DNA from: Gemmatirosa kalamazoonensis
GTDB lineage: Bacteria > Gemmatimonadota > Gemmatimonadetes > Gemmatimonadales > Gemmatimonadaceae
Assembly: GCF_000522985.1 (NCBI RefSeq)
Contig: NZ_CP007130.1
Location: forward strand, 434,001-498,000
Direction: 5' to 3'
DNA length: 64,000 bases
The stretch's first letter is position 1. Each line of letters begins with the position of its first letter. The position numbers were made by a program, and so were the translations under genes. Under the pieces are notes generated by a model that saw only the letters and a list, made by a program, of their open reading frames with translations, was not told where the DNA came from and searched no databases. Shown in pieces: positions 8,899 to 16,153 of the stretch.

Positions 8899-9747
8899 AT
8901 GGGCAACGCAGGCGGCAGCGCGGCGCCGTATCGGGGGCACTTCGTGCCGTGGGACGGCGGCTGCATGGTGATCGGGCGTGGCGGCGCCGTGGTGCCGGTG
9001 CACGCGCACTACGCCATCCAGATCGCGTTCGGCCGCACGTCGGGCATCCGCTTCCGCACCGACGACGCCGAGGCGTGGATCGAGTACGGCGGCGCGATCA
9101 TCCCCTCGCGGCAGCCGCACTCCATGGACGCGACCCACGTGCAGCCGAACGCGGTGCTGTTCGTCGAGCCGGAGACGCGCGAGGGGCGCGCGCTCGTCGA
9201 GCGCTTCCTGCGGGGCGGCATCGCGCACGTGCCCGACGCCGTGCTGACCGAGCTCGCGCCGCCGCTGTTCGCCGCATGGGAAGGAGCGTGGCAGGGGCGT
9301 GGAACGGAGCGCGACGTCGCCGACGCGGCGCGACGCGTCGTGCACGCGCTCATCGGCGGCGTGCCGCCGACGACGACCTCCGACGAGCGCATCCTGCGCG
9401 CGATCGCGTACATCAAGTCGCACCTCGACCGGCCGCTGACGCTCGACGAGGTCGCGAGCGAGGCGTGTCTGTCGCCGGGGCGCTTCCGGCACCTGTTCGT
9501 CGAGGAGACCGGCATGGGGCTGCGGCCGTACCTGCTGTGGCGCCGCTTCCTCCGCGTCTGGGAGCTGCTCATGCGCGGCGAGACGCTGTCGTCGGCCGCG
9601 CACGCGGCGGGGTTCGCGGACGCGGCGCATCTCACGCGCACGTCGCGCAGCACGTTCGGCTTCCCGCCGTCGGCGATGCAGATGCTCGGGCCCCTGCCGC
9701 GCGACGTCAGCCCCTTCGTTCAATCGGTGCCGGCGCGTCGGGCCTAA
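8899..9747 (+). CDS. AraC-family transcriptional regulator
   Basis: The product is 282 residues. An N-terminal cupin-like sensor domain (VPVHAHYAIQIAFG, EAWIEYGGAIIPSRQPHSM) is followed by a C-terminal AraC double helix-turn-helix at about residues 165-270 (LDEVASEACLSPGRFRHLFVEE, AHAAGFADAAHLTRTSRSTFG). The His-rich sensor half suggests a small ligand or metal. The gene lies directly upstream of a metallothionein-like ORF, and direct repeats in that gene's downstream intergenic region match a segment at the end of this gene. Its TAA stop lies in a GCCTAACG octamer. Confidence 0.85.
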   Translation: MGNAGGSAAPYRGHFVPWDGGCMVIGRGGAVVPVHAHYAIQIAFGRTSGIRFRTDDAEAWIEYGGAIIPSRQPHSMDATHVQPNAVLFVEPETREGRALVERFLRGGIAHVPDAVLTELAPPLFAAWEGAWQGRGTERDVADAARRVVHALIGGVPPTTTSDERILRAIAYIKSHLDRPLTLDEVASEACLSPGRFRHLFVEETGMGLRPYLLWRRFLRVWELLMRGETLSSAAHAAGFADAAHLTRTSRSTFGFPPSAMQMLGPLPRDVSPFVQSVPARRA

Positions 9748-9824
9748 CGTCAGGCTCACGACGGGCGCGCCGCTTCCGGACAGGCCGGGCGCCGCGCCGC
9801 GAACACCGAACCGCGAGGGATCCC

Positions 9825-9992
9825 ATGACCAGCTCCACGACGTCGTGCGCGTGCACGTCCTGTCACGCGACCACCTGCGCCTGCGGCGCGACCGCCGGCG
9901 CCGCGCCCACCGACGCCGCGCGCTGCTGCTGCGGCAGCGCATGCGGCTGCGACGTGTGCGCCTGCCCGCCTAACTGCGGCTGCGCCGTGTGA
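9825..9992 (+). CDS. Metallothionein-like Cys-rich peptide (55 aa, 14 Cys)
   Basis: This short ORF encodes 55 residues of which 14 are cysteine, arranged as CxC, CxxC and CCC clusters (positions 8, 10, 13, 18, 20, 34-36, 40, 42, 45, 47, 51, 53). The two Cys clusters are separated by an Ala/Thr/Pro spacer, the layout of a two-domain metallothionein. A GAGGGA Shine-Dalgarno lies just before the ATG. It follows an AraC regulator and precedes a lipoprotein and a di-haem peroxidase, so a role in metal buffering or delivery is plausible. I see no close match to SmtA-type proteins. Function is inferred from composition only. Confidence 0.65.
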   Translation: MTSSTTSCACTSCHATTCACGATAGAAPTDAARCCCGSACGCDVCACPPNCGCAV

Positions 9993-10037
9993 CGCCACGG
10001 GCTGCAGCGCACCGTCTCACGACAACGACAGCATAGC

Positions 10038-10070
10038 CCCTTCGTTCAAGGGCACAGCCGCTCCGTTCAA
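10038..10070 (+). promoter_or_regulatory. Two direct repeats 21 bp apart upstream of the lipoprotein gene
   Basis: CCCTTCGTTCAA and CGCTCCGTTCAA share the core CCGTTCAA/TCGTTCAA and sit exactly 21 bp apart (two helical turns), 85-117 bp before the lipoprotein start. A third copy, CCCCTTCGTTCAA, lies at 9711-9723 inside the end of the AraC gene. AraC-type activators bind such direct repeats, so this may be the target of the neighbouring regulator. Confidence 0.4.
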
Positions 10071-10098
10071 TCGCGCGCGCCGCTGCGCCGGTAGCCTT

Positions 10099-10123
10099 GA
10101 GCCACGTCCACGCGACGTGGCTC
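10099..10123. promoter_or_regulatory. Perfect 10-bp inverted repeat in the lipoprotein leader
   Basis: GAGCCACGTC-CACGC-GACGTGGCTC is a perfect dyad 31 bp before the lipoprotein start codon. It could be a repressor operator, a leader-RNA hairpin, or a terminator for the metallothionein transcript. No T-run follows. Confidence 0.45.
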
Positions 10124-10154
10124 TTCGCGCTTCCACCGACCTGCAGAGGCTCTC

Positions 10155-10580
10155 ATGCGCACCCTTCGCACCGCTCTCGCCGCCGTGACGTCCGGGGCGC
10201 TGCTCACCGGCTGCATGCTGTTCGCGCGTCCGCCGAAGGATCTCGACTACTCGCGTACGCGCGCGAGCGAGGGCGGACGCTATCGCGCCACGATCCATCC
10301 CCAGGGCGACACCATCCCGCAGGGCAAGCTGCAGCGCTGGACGCTGCACGTGGAGACCGCCGCCGGCGCGCCGGTCGACAGCGCCGCGATCACCGTCGAC
10401 GTCGGCATGCCGCAGCACGGCCACGGGCTGCCGACGAAGCCGCGCGTCACCCGCGCGTTAGGCCACGGCGACTACCTCGTCGAGGGGATGAAGTTCAACA
10501 TGGGCGGCTGGTGGGTCGTCACGTTCCGCGTGCACGCCGACGCGGGCACGGACTCCGTGGTGTTCAACCTCAAGCTCTGA
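10155..10580 (+). CDS. YtkA/FixH-like periplasmic lipoprotein
   Basis: The product is 141 residues with a lipoprotein signal (SGALLTGC, lipidated Cys near position 21). The single beta-sandwich domain resembles YtkA/FixH-like proteins, including the PMPxHGHG-type segment DVGMPQHGHGLPTKP and FNMGGWWVVTFRV. Proteins of this group are often near copper- or cytochrome-related genes. It is followed after 10 bases by a di-haem cytochrome c peroxidase, so the two are probably co-transcribed. A dyad and two direct repeats lie in its leader. A metal-related or redox role is inferred from context. Confidence 0.6.
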   Translation: MRTLRTALAAVTSGALLTGCMLFARPPKDLDYSRTRASEGGRYRATIHPQGDTIPQGKLQRWTLHVETAAGAPVDSAAITVDVGMPQHGHGLPTKPRVTRALGHGDYLVEGMKFNMGGWWVVTFRVHADAGTDSVVFNLKL

Positions 10581-10590
10581 GGACCGCGCG

Positions 10591-11826
10591 ATGACCCACC
10601 CGTCGCGCCGTGCGCTGAGCGCCGCGCTGATACTGCTCGCGCTCACCGCCATGGCCGCCGCCCGGTCGGCCGCGCCGCGGCGGCGTGGCTGGTCGGCCGA
10701 GCAGCGCACGCTGCTCCGGTCGCTCTCGCTCGCCAGCCTCGGCCCGCTGCCGGCCGATCCGTCGAACCGCTACGCCGACGACCCGCGCGCCGCCACGCTC
10801 GGCCGCGCCCTCTTCTTCGACGCGCGCCTGAGCGGGAACGGCACGGTGTCGTGCGCCACCTGCCACGTGCCGGCGACGGACTTCCAGGACGGCACGCCGC
10901 TCGGCCACGGCATGGGCACCACGGCGCGGCGCACGATGCCCGTCGCCGGCACGGCGCACGGCGCGTGGTTCTTCTGGGACGGCCGCGCCGACAGCCAGTG
11001 GGCGCAGGCGCTGGGCCCGCTGGAGAGCGCGGTGGAGCACGGCGGCAGCCGTGCGCAGTACGCCCACGTCGTCGCCGATCACTACCGACGTGAGTACGAG
11101 GCGGTGTTCGGCCCGCTGCCGCGGCTGGACGACGTCCCGGCGCACGCGGGCCCGGTCGCCGACACGGCGTGGCGCGCGGCGTGGGATCGCCTCGCGCCGA
11201 CACGGCAGGACGACGTCAGCCGCGTGTACGCGAACGTCGGCAAGGCGATCGCGGCGTTCGAGCGGCGCGTGGAGCTCCCGCCGACGCGCTTCGATCGGTA
11301 CGTGGACGACGAGCTCGCGGGTCGCGCGCGCACGCCGGAATCGACGCTGAGCGCGGACGAGGAGCAGGGGCTGCGGCTGTTCCTCGGCCAGGCGAGCTGC
11401 GTGAACTGTCACAACGGGCCGCGCTTCACCGACGACCACTTCCACAACACCGGCGTGCCGCTGCCGAAGGTCGCGCTGCCGTTCGACAGCGGCCGCATCG
11501 TCGGCGTGCGGCAGGCGGTGGCGGGAGAGTTCAACTGCACGAGCCGCTACAGCGACGCGCAGGTGGACGACTGCGCCGAGCTGCGGTTCGCGATCACCGA
11601 GGGCGAGGCGCTGGTGCGCGCGTACAAGACGCCGTCGCTGCGCGGCGTGGCCGAGCGCGCGCCGTACATGCACGCGGGGCAGCTCGCGACATTGTCCGAG
11701 GTGGTCGCGCACTACGACCGCGCGCCGCGCGCGCCGGCCGGGCACAGCGAGCTCAAGCCGCTGCGGCTCTCGCCCACCGAGCGCCGCCAGATCGAGGCGT
11801 TCCTCCGAACGCTCTCGGAGCGTTAG
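10591..11826 (+). CDS. Di-haem cytochrome c peroxidase / MauG-family protein
   Basis: The 411-residue exported protein has an N-terminal hydrophobic signal and two c-type haem sites: CATCH at about 88-92 and CVNCH at about 270-274. The order and spacing match the bacterial di-haem cytochrome c peroxidase/MauG family. The late segment KTPSLRGVAERAPYMHAG is a family hallmark. Members reduce hydrogen peroxide or oxidise partner proteins in the periplasm. It is paired with the YtkA/FixH-like lipoprotein upstream. The TAG stop lies inside a CGTTAGGC octamer that forms the left arm of a terminator hairpin. Confidence 0.88.
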   Translation: MTHPSRRALSAALILLALTAMAAARSAAPRRRGWSAEQRTLLRSLSLASLGPLPADPSNRYADDPRAATLGRALFFDARLSGNGTVSCATCHVPATDFQDGTPLGHGMGTTARRTMPVAGTAHGAWFFWDGRADSQWAQALGPLESAVEHGGSRAQYAHVVADHYRREYEAVFGPLPRLDDVPAHAGPVADTAWRAAWDRLAPTRQDDVSRVYANVGKAIAAFERRVELPPTRFDRYVDDELAGRARTPESTLSADEEQGLRLFLGQASCVNCHNGPRFTDDHFHNTGVPLPKVALPFDSGRIVGVRQAVAGEFNCTSRYSDAQVDDCAELRFAITEGEALVRAYKTPSLRGVAERAPYMHAGQLATLSEVVAHYDRAPRAPAGHSELKPLRLSPTERRQIEAFLRTLSER

Positions 11827-11846
11827 GCACCGCGCCTAACGCTCCG
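11816..11846. terminator. Hairpin formed by two inverted CGTTAGGC octamers
   Basis: CGGAGCGTTAGGC-ACCGC-GCCTAACGCTCCG is a perfect 13-bp stem with a 5-base loop, between the convergent peroxidase and TonB-receptor genes. It has no T-run but is placed as a bidirectional terminator. Both arms contain the octamer that is dispersed through the window. Confidence 0.6.
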
Positions 11847-11856
11847 GGCGCGTGCG

Positions 11857-14340
11857 TCAGCTCCCCGGCGTCCCGAAGCCGACGCTGCCGCCGCCGGTCT
11901 GCTCCGGCGTGACCTGCCGCACGCGCGGCGGCCGCCCGAAGTTGTACTGGTAGCCGAGGAAGACGACGCGCGACTGCGGGTTCCGCTCGGTGAGCTGCAG
12001 CACCTTGCCGTCGCTCGTCTTGATGCGGAACCGCACCATCTCGAACGGATCGGCCACGCGCAGCAGCACGGCGCCCCGGTCGCCCTGGATCTTCCGGCGC
12101 AGCGCGACGTTCGCGACCTGCTGCGCGCCGTACTCGCCGCGCTCGATCTTCAGCGGCGCGCGGTAGTTGTACGCCGCCTGGATGGTGAGCGTCCGCGTCA
12201 CCTCCGACGTCACGTTGATGCGGCCCATCCAGCCGATCGCGTTCGAGCCCACGGCGCTCGTCGAGCCGCCGTCCGTCACCTGCTTGAAGAGGCCGAAGTT
12301 CGTGAGTGCCGTGAACCGCGGCGAGAGCCGCAGCTGTCCGGTGAGGTCCGAGCCCCACGAGTCGCTGTGCGCGAGGTTCCGGAAGCTGATCGACGTCACC
12401 TCGCGCGTGTCGAGCGTGTCGGTGGTGTTGATGTCGATGCGGATGATGTTCGTCGTGCGCCGGTAGAACGGCGAGATCTGCAGCATCCCCTTCGATCCCG
12501 TCTTCGTCAGCCCGAGCTCCATCGCGTCGGTGTACTCGGGGCGCAGGTCGGGGTTGCCGAAGAACACGTTGTCGGCGTCGAAGTAGTTCGGGAACGGGTT
12601 CAGCTCCTGCGTCCCCGGCCGGCGGATGCGGCGCGAGTAGCTCGACTTCAGCGTCGTGTTCGGGGCGAGCGTGTACGACGCGACCGCGCTCGGGAACAGG
12701 CTCGCGTAGTCGTACGGGTAGCGCTGCGTCGCGAGGCTGAACGTGCGGTTCGCGTACTCGCCGCGCAGCCCGGCCTGCAGATCCCACTTCTTCACGCCCT
12801 GACTCAACACCGCGTACACGGCGTGCACCCCCTCGTCGAACGCGAGCACGTTGCTCAGCGGGCTCGGGGCCCACGTGCCGGTGCCCGTCGGGTCGACGGT
12901 GACGGCGTAGTCGCGGTCGATCCACCGGACGTTGCTCTTCCATCCCGCCTCGAGCTTCGTGCGGCGCTTGGCGAACGCCTTCAGGTAGTCCACCTGGGCG
13001 GTGAGCTGCTGCGTCACCGCGTCGTTGCGCTCGATCTTCCCGTCGCGATAGCTCGTGCCCGACAGACGGCGCTCGTCGTTCGCGTCCTCGTCGTGCGAGC
13101 GGTTGAAGCGCAGCTCCGTGGAGATCTCGTGGACGCGCGGCGCGAGCGTGCGCTTCAGCGCGACGTCGTAGTCGAACATGGTCCCGGTGGCGTCCGCTTC
13201 CCTCGGCCGCACGTACTGGTCGAGCGTGGCGCCGGCGCCGCTGAGCAGCGTCTGCGTCGTCGTCGACGCCTCGCCGGAGCCGCGGTGGCTCAGGATCAGC
13301 GCGTTCGACAGCACGTCGCGCGGCGAGAGCTTGTAGTCGACCGTCGCGTTCAGGTTCTGACCGCGCTGGCGCGGGCGCAGCAGGATGTCCTGGCCGGTGA
13401 TGCTCTGCAGCGCGTTCGTCGCGTCGAAGCGCTCGCGGTCGTTCACGCCGACGGCGGTGCGGTGGTCGGACACCAGGCCGACGCCGACGAACGTGCTCCA
13501 CGGCCCGCTCTGGTAGCCGAGGTTCCCGGAGCCGTTGTAGCGGTCCGCGTCGGACACCGCCGTGTTCACCGCGCCGCTGAGGCCGAGGTCGACGTTCGAC
13601 TTCAGCGCGACGTTGATGATCCCCGCCATCCCCTCCGGATCGTACTTGGCGGACGGGTTGGGGATGACCTCGATGCGGTCGATGACGTTGGCGGACAGCG
13701 TCTTCAGGTACGCGGCGAGCTGCGCGCCGCGCATCGGCGTCGGACGCCCGTTGATCTGCACGACGACGTTCTCGTTGCCGCGCAGGCTCACCTTGCCGTC
13801 CATGTCGACCTGCACCGAGGGCACGTGCTCGAGCAGCTCGCTCGCGTTCGCCGCGCCGGGCGCGAGGTCCTTCGCGCGATACGCGTTCCGATCCGGCTCC
13901 GTGACGACGGCCGCGCGCTCCTCCTTCACCGTCACCCCGGAGAGCGTCACGGCCACGGGCGCGAGCTTCGCCACGCCGAGGTCGAGGACCGGCGTGGTGG
14001 GCGGCAGCGTGACGTCCTGGATGACTGGCGCGTATCCGATGTAGGCGACGCGGATCGAGAACCGTCCCGGCCGCAGGCCGGTGATGCGGAACGCGCCGTC
14101 CCGGCCGGCGAGCGCGCCGGCGACCGTGAGCCCGTTCGCCTTCAGGCGGAGCGTGACCGAGGCCTGCGGGATCGGCGTGTTCGCGGTGTCGACGATCCGG
14201 CCGCGGATCTCGAACGACGGCGGCGGGCCGGCCGGCGGTGTACCGCCCGACGGCGCGGGCGTCTGCGCGGCGGCGGTGCCGGGGCGCAGCGCGAGGGACG
14301 ACGCCAGCAGCGCGGCGGCGAGGAGTCGGGGTTGCGGCAT
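11857..14340 (-). CDS. TonB-dependent outer-membrane receptor with CarboxypepD-like N-domain
   Basis: The 827-residue precursor has a signal peptide (AALLASSLALRPGTAAAQ) and a carboxypeptidase-regulatory-like beta-sandwich at about 45-125 (FEIRGRIVDTANTPIPQASVTLR). A plug domain with ELLEHVPSVQVDMDGKVSLRGNENVVVQINGRP-type features follows, then a long outer-membrane barrel ending VGFGTPGS. This is the SusC/TonB-receptor-like group with an OMP_b-brl_3-type barrel. The ligand is unknown, and no SusD-like partner is adjacent. It converges on the di-haem peroxidase with a hairpin between. Confidence 0.85.
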   Translation of the reverse strand: MPQPRLLAAALLASSLALRPGTAAAQTPAPSGGTPPAGPPPSFEIRGRIVDTANTPIPQASVTLRLKANGLTVAGALAGRDGAFRITGLRPGRFSIRVAYIGYAPVIQDVTLPPTTPVLDLGVAKLAPVAVTLSGVTVKEERAAVVTEPDRNAYRAKDLAPGAANASELLEHVPSVQVDMDGKVSLRGNENVVVQINGRPTPMRGAQLAAYLKTLSANVIDRIEVIPNPSAKYDPEGMAGIINVALKSNVDLGLSGAVNTAVSDADRYNGSGNLGYQSGPWSTFVGVGLVSDHRTAVGVNDRERFDATNALQSITGQDILLRPRQRGQNLNATVDYKLSPRDVLSNALILSHRGSGEASTTTQTLLSGAGATLDQYVRPREADATGTMFDYDVALKRTLAPRVHEISTELRFNRSHDEDANDERRLSGTSYRDGKIERNDAVTQQLTAQVDYLKAFAKRRTKLEAGWKSNVRWIDRDYAVTVDPTGTGTWAPSPLSNVLAFDEGVHAVYAVLSQGVKKWDLQAGLRGEYANRTFSLATQRYPYDYASLFPSAVASYTLAPNTTLKSSYSRRIRRPGTQELNPFPNYFDADNVFFGNPDLRPEYTDAMELGLTKTGSKGMLQISPFYRRTTNIIRIDINTTDTLDTREVTSISFRNLAHSDSWGSDLTGQLRLSPRFTALTNFGLFKQVTDGGSTSAVGSNAIGWMGRINVTSEVTRTLTIQAAYNYRAPLKIERGEYGAQQVANVALRRKIQGDRGAVLLRVADPFEMVRFRIKTSDGKVLQLTERNPQSRVVFLGYQYNFGRPPRVRQVTPEQTGGGSVGFGTPGS

Positions 14341-14428
14341 GGGGGGACGGAGACGGGTGCGGGGTCGGCGCGGTGCAGACCGCAGAGTACTTCAAGCCAC
14401 AAAGTACGGCCCCCCTCCGCCCCCGGTT

Positions 14429-14617
14429 TCAACCCGACGACCGCCGCCCCGAGAGCAGCAGCCGGATCGCCCAGCCGCAGAGCACCGCGCTCAGCACCGT
14501 GAGCGCGAGGAACCCCGGATCGGACGCCAGACGCGGCGCCTCCGCCGCCATGCGCCACACGTGGGCGACGACGATGAGGCCGAAGATGACGCCGGTGACG
14601 AGCAGGTACGCGCGCAC
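14429..14617 (-). CDS. Small two-helix membrane protein (62 aa)
   Basis: The product has 62 residues with two membrane helices (YLLVTGVIFGLIVVAHVWRM and LALTVLSAVLCGWAIRLLL) joined by a polar loop. It starts at GTG, with GGGAG about 8 bases upstream. It lies 51 bp downstream of the VOC protein on the same strand, across a 12-bp triple direct repeat, and probably ends the PadR operon. I do not recognise the family. Confidence 0.6.
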   Translation of the reverse strand: MRAYLLVTGVIFGLIVVAHVWRMAAEAPRLASDPGFLALTVLSAVLCGWAIRLLLSGRRSSG

Positions 14618-14630
14618 GAGCCGCTCCCGC

Positions 14631-14666
14631 GTGAAGGGTGACGTGAAGCGTGACGTGACGGGTGAG
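14631..14666. repeat. Three 12-bp direct repeats
   Basis: GTGAAGGGTGAC, GTGAAGCGTGAC and GTGACGGGTGAG stand head to tail in the short gap between the VOC gene and the small membrane-protein gene. They occupy almost the whole gap. No inverted arm is seen. Confidence 0.6.
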
Positions 14667-14668
14667 CC

Positions 14669-15073
14669 TTACGACGCCAGCGGGTGTCCGATCTCCCAGT
14701 CGTGGCCGAACGGGTCGCGCACGCGTCCGAGCCGCCACCCGTAGTCCTCCTTCACCGCCACGATCTCGCGCGCGCCCGCCGCGACCGCGCGCGCCACCGA
14801 TGCATCCGGATCGGCGACGGTGAGGATCATCCGCACCGTGCCGCCGCCGAGCGACTCCGGGCTGTAGTTCGCGTGCGCCGGCGACTCGTCGCTCACCCAG
14901 AACTCGGCGCCGTCCACCGACAGGCGCGCGACGACCGCGCCGTCGGGCGACTCGATGCGGAACCGCTCCGCGGCGCCGAACGCGCGCACGTAGAACTCCA
15001 CCGCCTGCGCGCCGCGCCGGACCGACAGCATCGGCGCGAGCGACGTGCGGACCGGCACCGTCGTCGTCGACAT
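14669..15073 (-). CDS. VOC (glyoxalase/bleomycin-resistance) superfamily protein
   Basis: The product is 134 residues. It contains the two beta-alpha-beta-beta-beta modules of vicinal-oxygen-chelate proteins. The opening is PMLSVRRGAQAVEFYVRAFG and the closing is VRDPFGHDWEIGHPLAS, the PhnB/glyoxalase-like form with the DPFGHxW metal-region motif. The ATG at 15073 gives the conventional family start; an upstream extension is shadow sequence. It is the third gene after PadR and the HAAS-like membrane protein. The substrate is unknown. Confidence 0.8.
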   Translation of the reverse strand: MSTTTVPVRTSLAPMLSVRRGAQAVEFYVRAFGAAERFRIESPDGAVVARLSVDGAEFWVSDESPAHANYSPESLGGGTVRMILTVADPDASVARAVAAGAREIVAVKEDYGWRLGRVRDPFGHDWEIGHPLAS

Positions 15074-15095
15074 GCGCTCCTCTCCGGGTGAGTGC

Positions 15096-15746
15096 CTAAC
15101 GCGACGCGCCGAGCCGGCGCAGGTACGCGCGGTCGAGCCGCGCGGCGATGGCGATGGCCGCGACCCACGCGGCGACCGTCGCCGCCGTGCGCACGAGCGC
15201 CGCCGCGGCGTCGAGCCGCGCGTCGCGCAGCAGGTGCGTGAGATAGGCGACGACGAACAGCGCGCCCCACGCGGTGAGCAGGCGCGCCGGCTCGCGCTCG
15301 AGCCGCACGCACAGCGGCTCGACGTCGAGCTCCCACGCGGCGACGGCGACGACGACGAGCGCCATCGACAGGTGCGCGGCGGGACGGTACCACGGCGACA
15401 GGGACACGCCGTCCACGTCGCCGCCGCGCTGCAGGTGCGCGACGAGCTGCAGCGCGATCGCCACCAGCGTGGACGCGAGCAGCGACGCGGCGACCTTCGC
15501 CGCGTACAGGGCGCGCCGTCCCGCGCCGTGCGCGCGTCGAAGCTCCGCGGCCACCGTGTCGGCGTCGCCGAAGCGCGCGAGCGCGGCGCGCACCGCATCG
15601 GGCGCGCCGTCGGCGGCTGCGATCGCGTCGTCGAAGTGCGCGACGAGCTCGCGCCGGAGGTCGTCGCGCGCCTGCGCGCTCGCGAGCCCCGCGTCGCGCA
15701 CGAGACGCTCGACGAGCGCGTCGATCTCCTCGCGGCCGGCGGGCAT
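15096..15746 (-). CDS. Membrane protein with N-terminal HAAS/permease-prefix-like domain
   Basis: The product is 216 residues. Residues 1-70 form a soluble helical domain (EEIDALVERLVRDAGL, LRRELVAHFDDAIAAA, RAALARFGDADTVAAELRRAH) like the HAAS or permease-prefix domain commonly encoded next to PadR regulators. About four membrane helices follow. It starts 5 bp after the PadR stop. Such proteins are thought to sense membrane or envelope state together with PadR; that role is inferred from the family and from the gene order. Confidence 0.65.
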   Translation of the reverse strand: MPAGREEIDALVERLVRDAGLASAQARDDLRRELVAHFDDAIAAADGAPDAVRAALARFGDADTVAAELRRAHGAGRRALYAAKVAASLLASTLVAIALQLVAHLQRGGDVDGVSLSPWYRPAAHLSMALVVVAVAAWELDVEPLCVRLEREPARLLTAWGALFVVAYLTHLLRDARLDAAAALVRTAATVAAWVAAIAIAARLDRAYLRRLGASR

Positions 15747-15751
15747 GCGCC

Positions 15752-16090
15752 TCACGCGGGGTCGGGGCCGCCGAGGATCGCGCGCATCGCGGCGGAGATC
15801 GCCTCCCACTGTCGCCGCTTCGACGCGGCCTGGCGACGCCCCTTCGCGGTGAGGCTGTAGTACTTCCGCGCCCGGCCCGTGTCTCCCTGCCGCCACTGCG
15901 CGGTGACGTACCCGGCGCGCTCCATGGCGTGCAGCGCGGGATAGATGGTGCCTTCCTTGAGCTGGAACTGGCGTGCGCTGCGGCGCTCGGCTTCCTGCAG
16001 CAGCTCGTACGCGTACATCGGCCGCTCGCCGAGCAGCGAGAGGATCAGCACGCCGACGGTGCCGGTGAGGAACTCGCGGTCGTAGTCCAT
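15752..16090 (-). CDS. PadR-family transcriptional regulator
   Basis: The product is 112 residues with the PadR winged helix: GTVGVLILSLLGERPMYAYELLQEAERRS, then LKEGTIYPALHAMERAGYVTAQW and the wing GRARKYYSLTAKG. It heads an operon with a HAAS-like membrane protein, a VOC protein and a small membrane protein. A long near-perfect palindrome starts 7 bp upstream of its ATG, so autorepression is likely, as is usual for PadR proteins. Confidence 0.88.
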   Translation of the reverse strand: MDYDREFLTGTVGVLILSLLGERPMYAYELLQEAERRSARQFQLKEGTIYPALHAMERAGYVTAQWRQGDTGRARKYYSLTAKGRRQAASKRRQWEAISAAMRAILGGPDPA

Positions 16091-16096
16091 GCGTGG

Positions 16097-16133
16097 CCTT
16101 GGCGAGCAAGGTACGAAGCCTTGCTCACCAAGG
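16097..16133. promoter_or_regulatory. Long PadR operator-like palindrome
   Basis: CCTTGGCGAGCAAGG-N7-CCTTGCTCACCAAGG is a 15-bp-arm dyad with a single mismatch, immediately upstream of padR. The embedded direct repeats of the AAGG type make it a good candidate for the PadR autoregulatory operator. It lies between padR and the downstream end of the pseudokinase gene. Confidence 0.65.
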
Positions 16134-16153
16134 CAAGAGCGCTCAGGGCGGGC

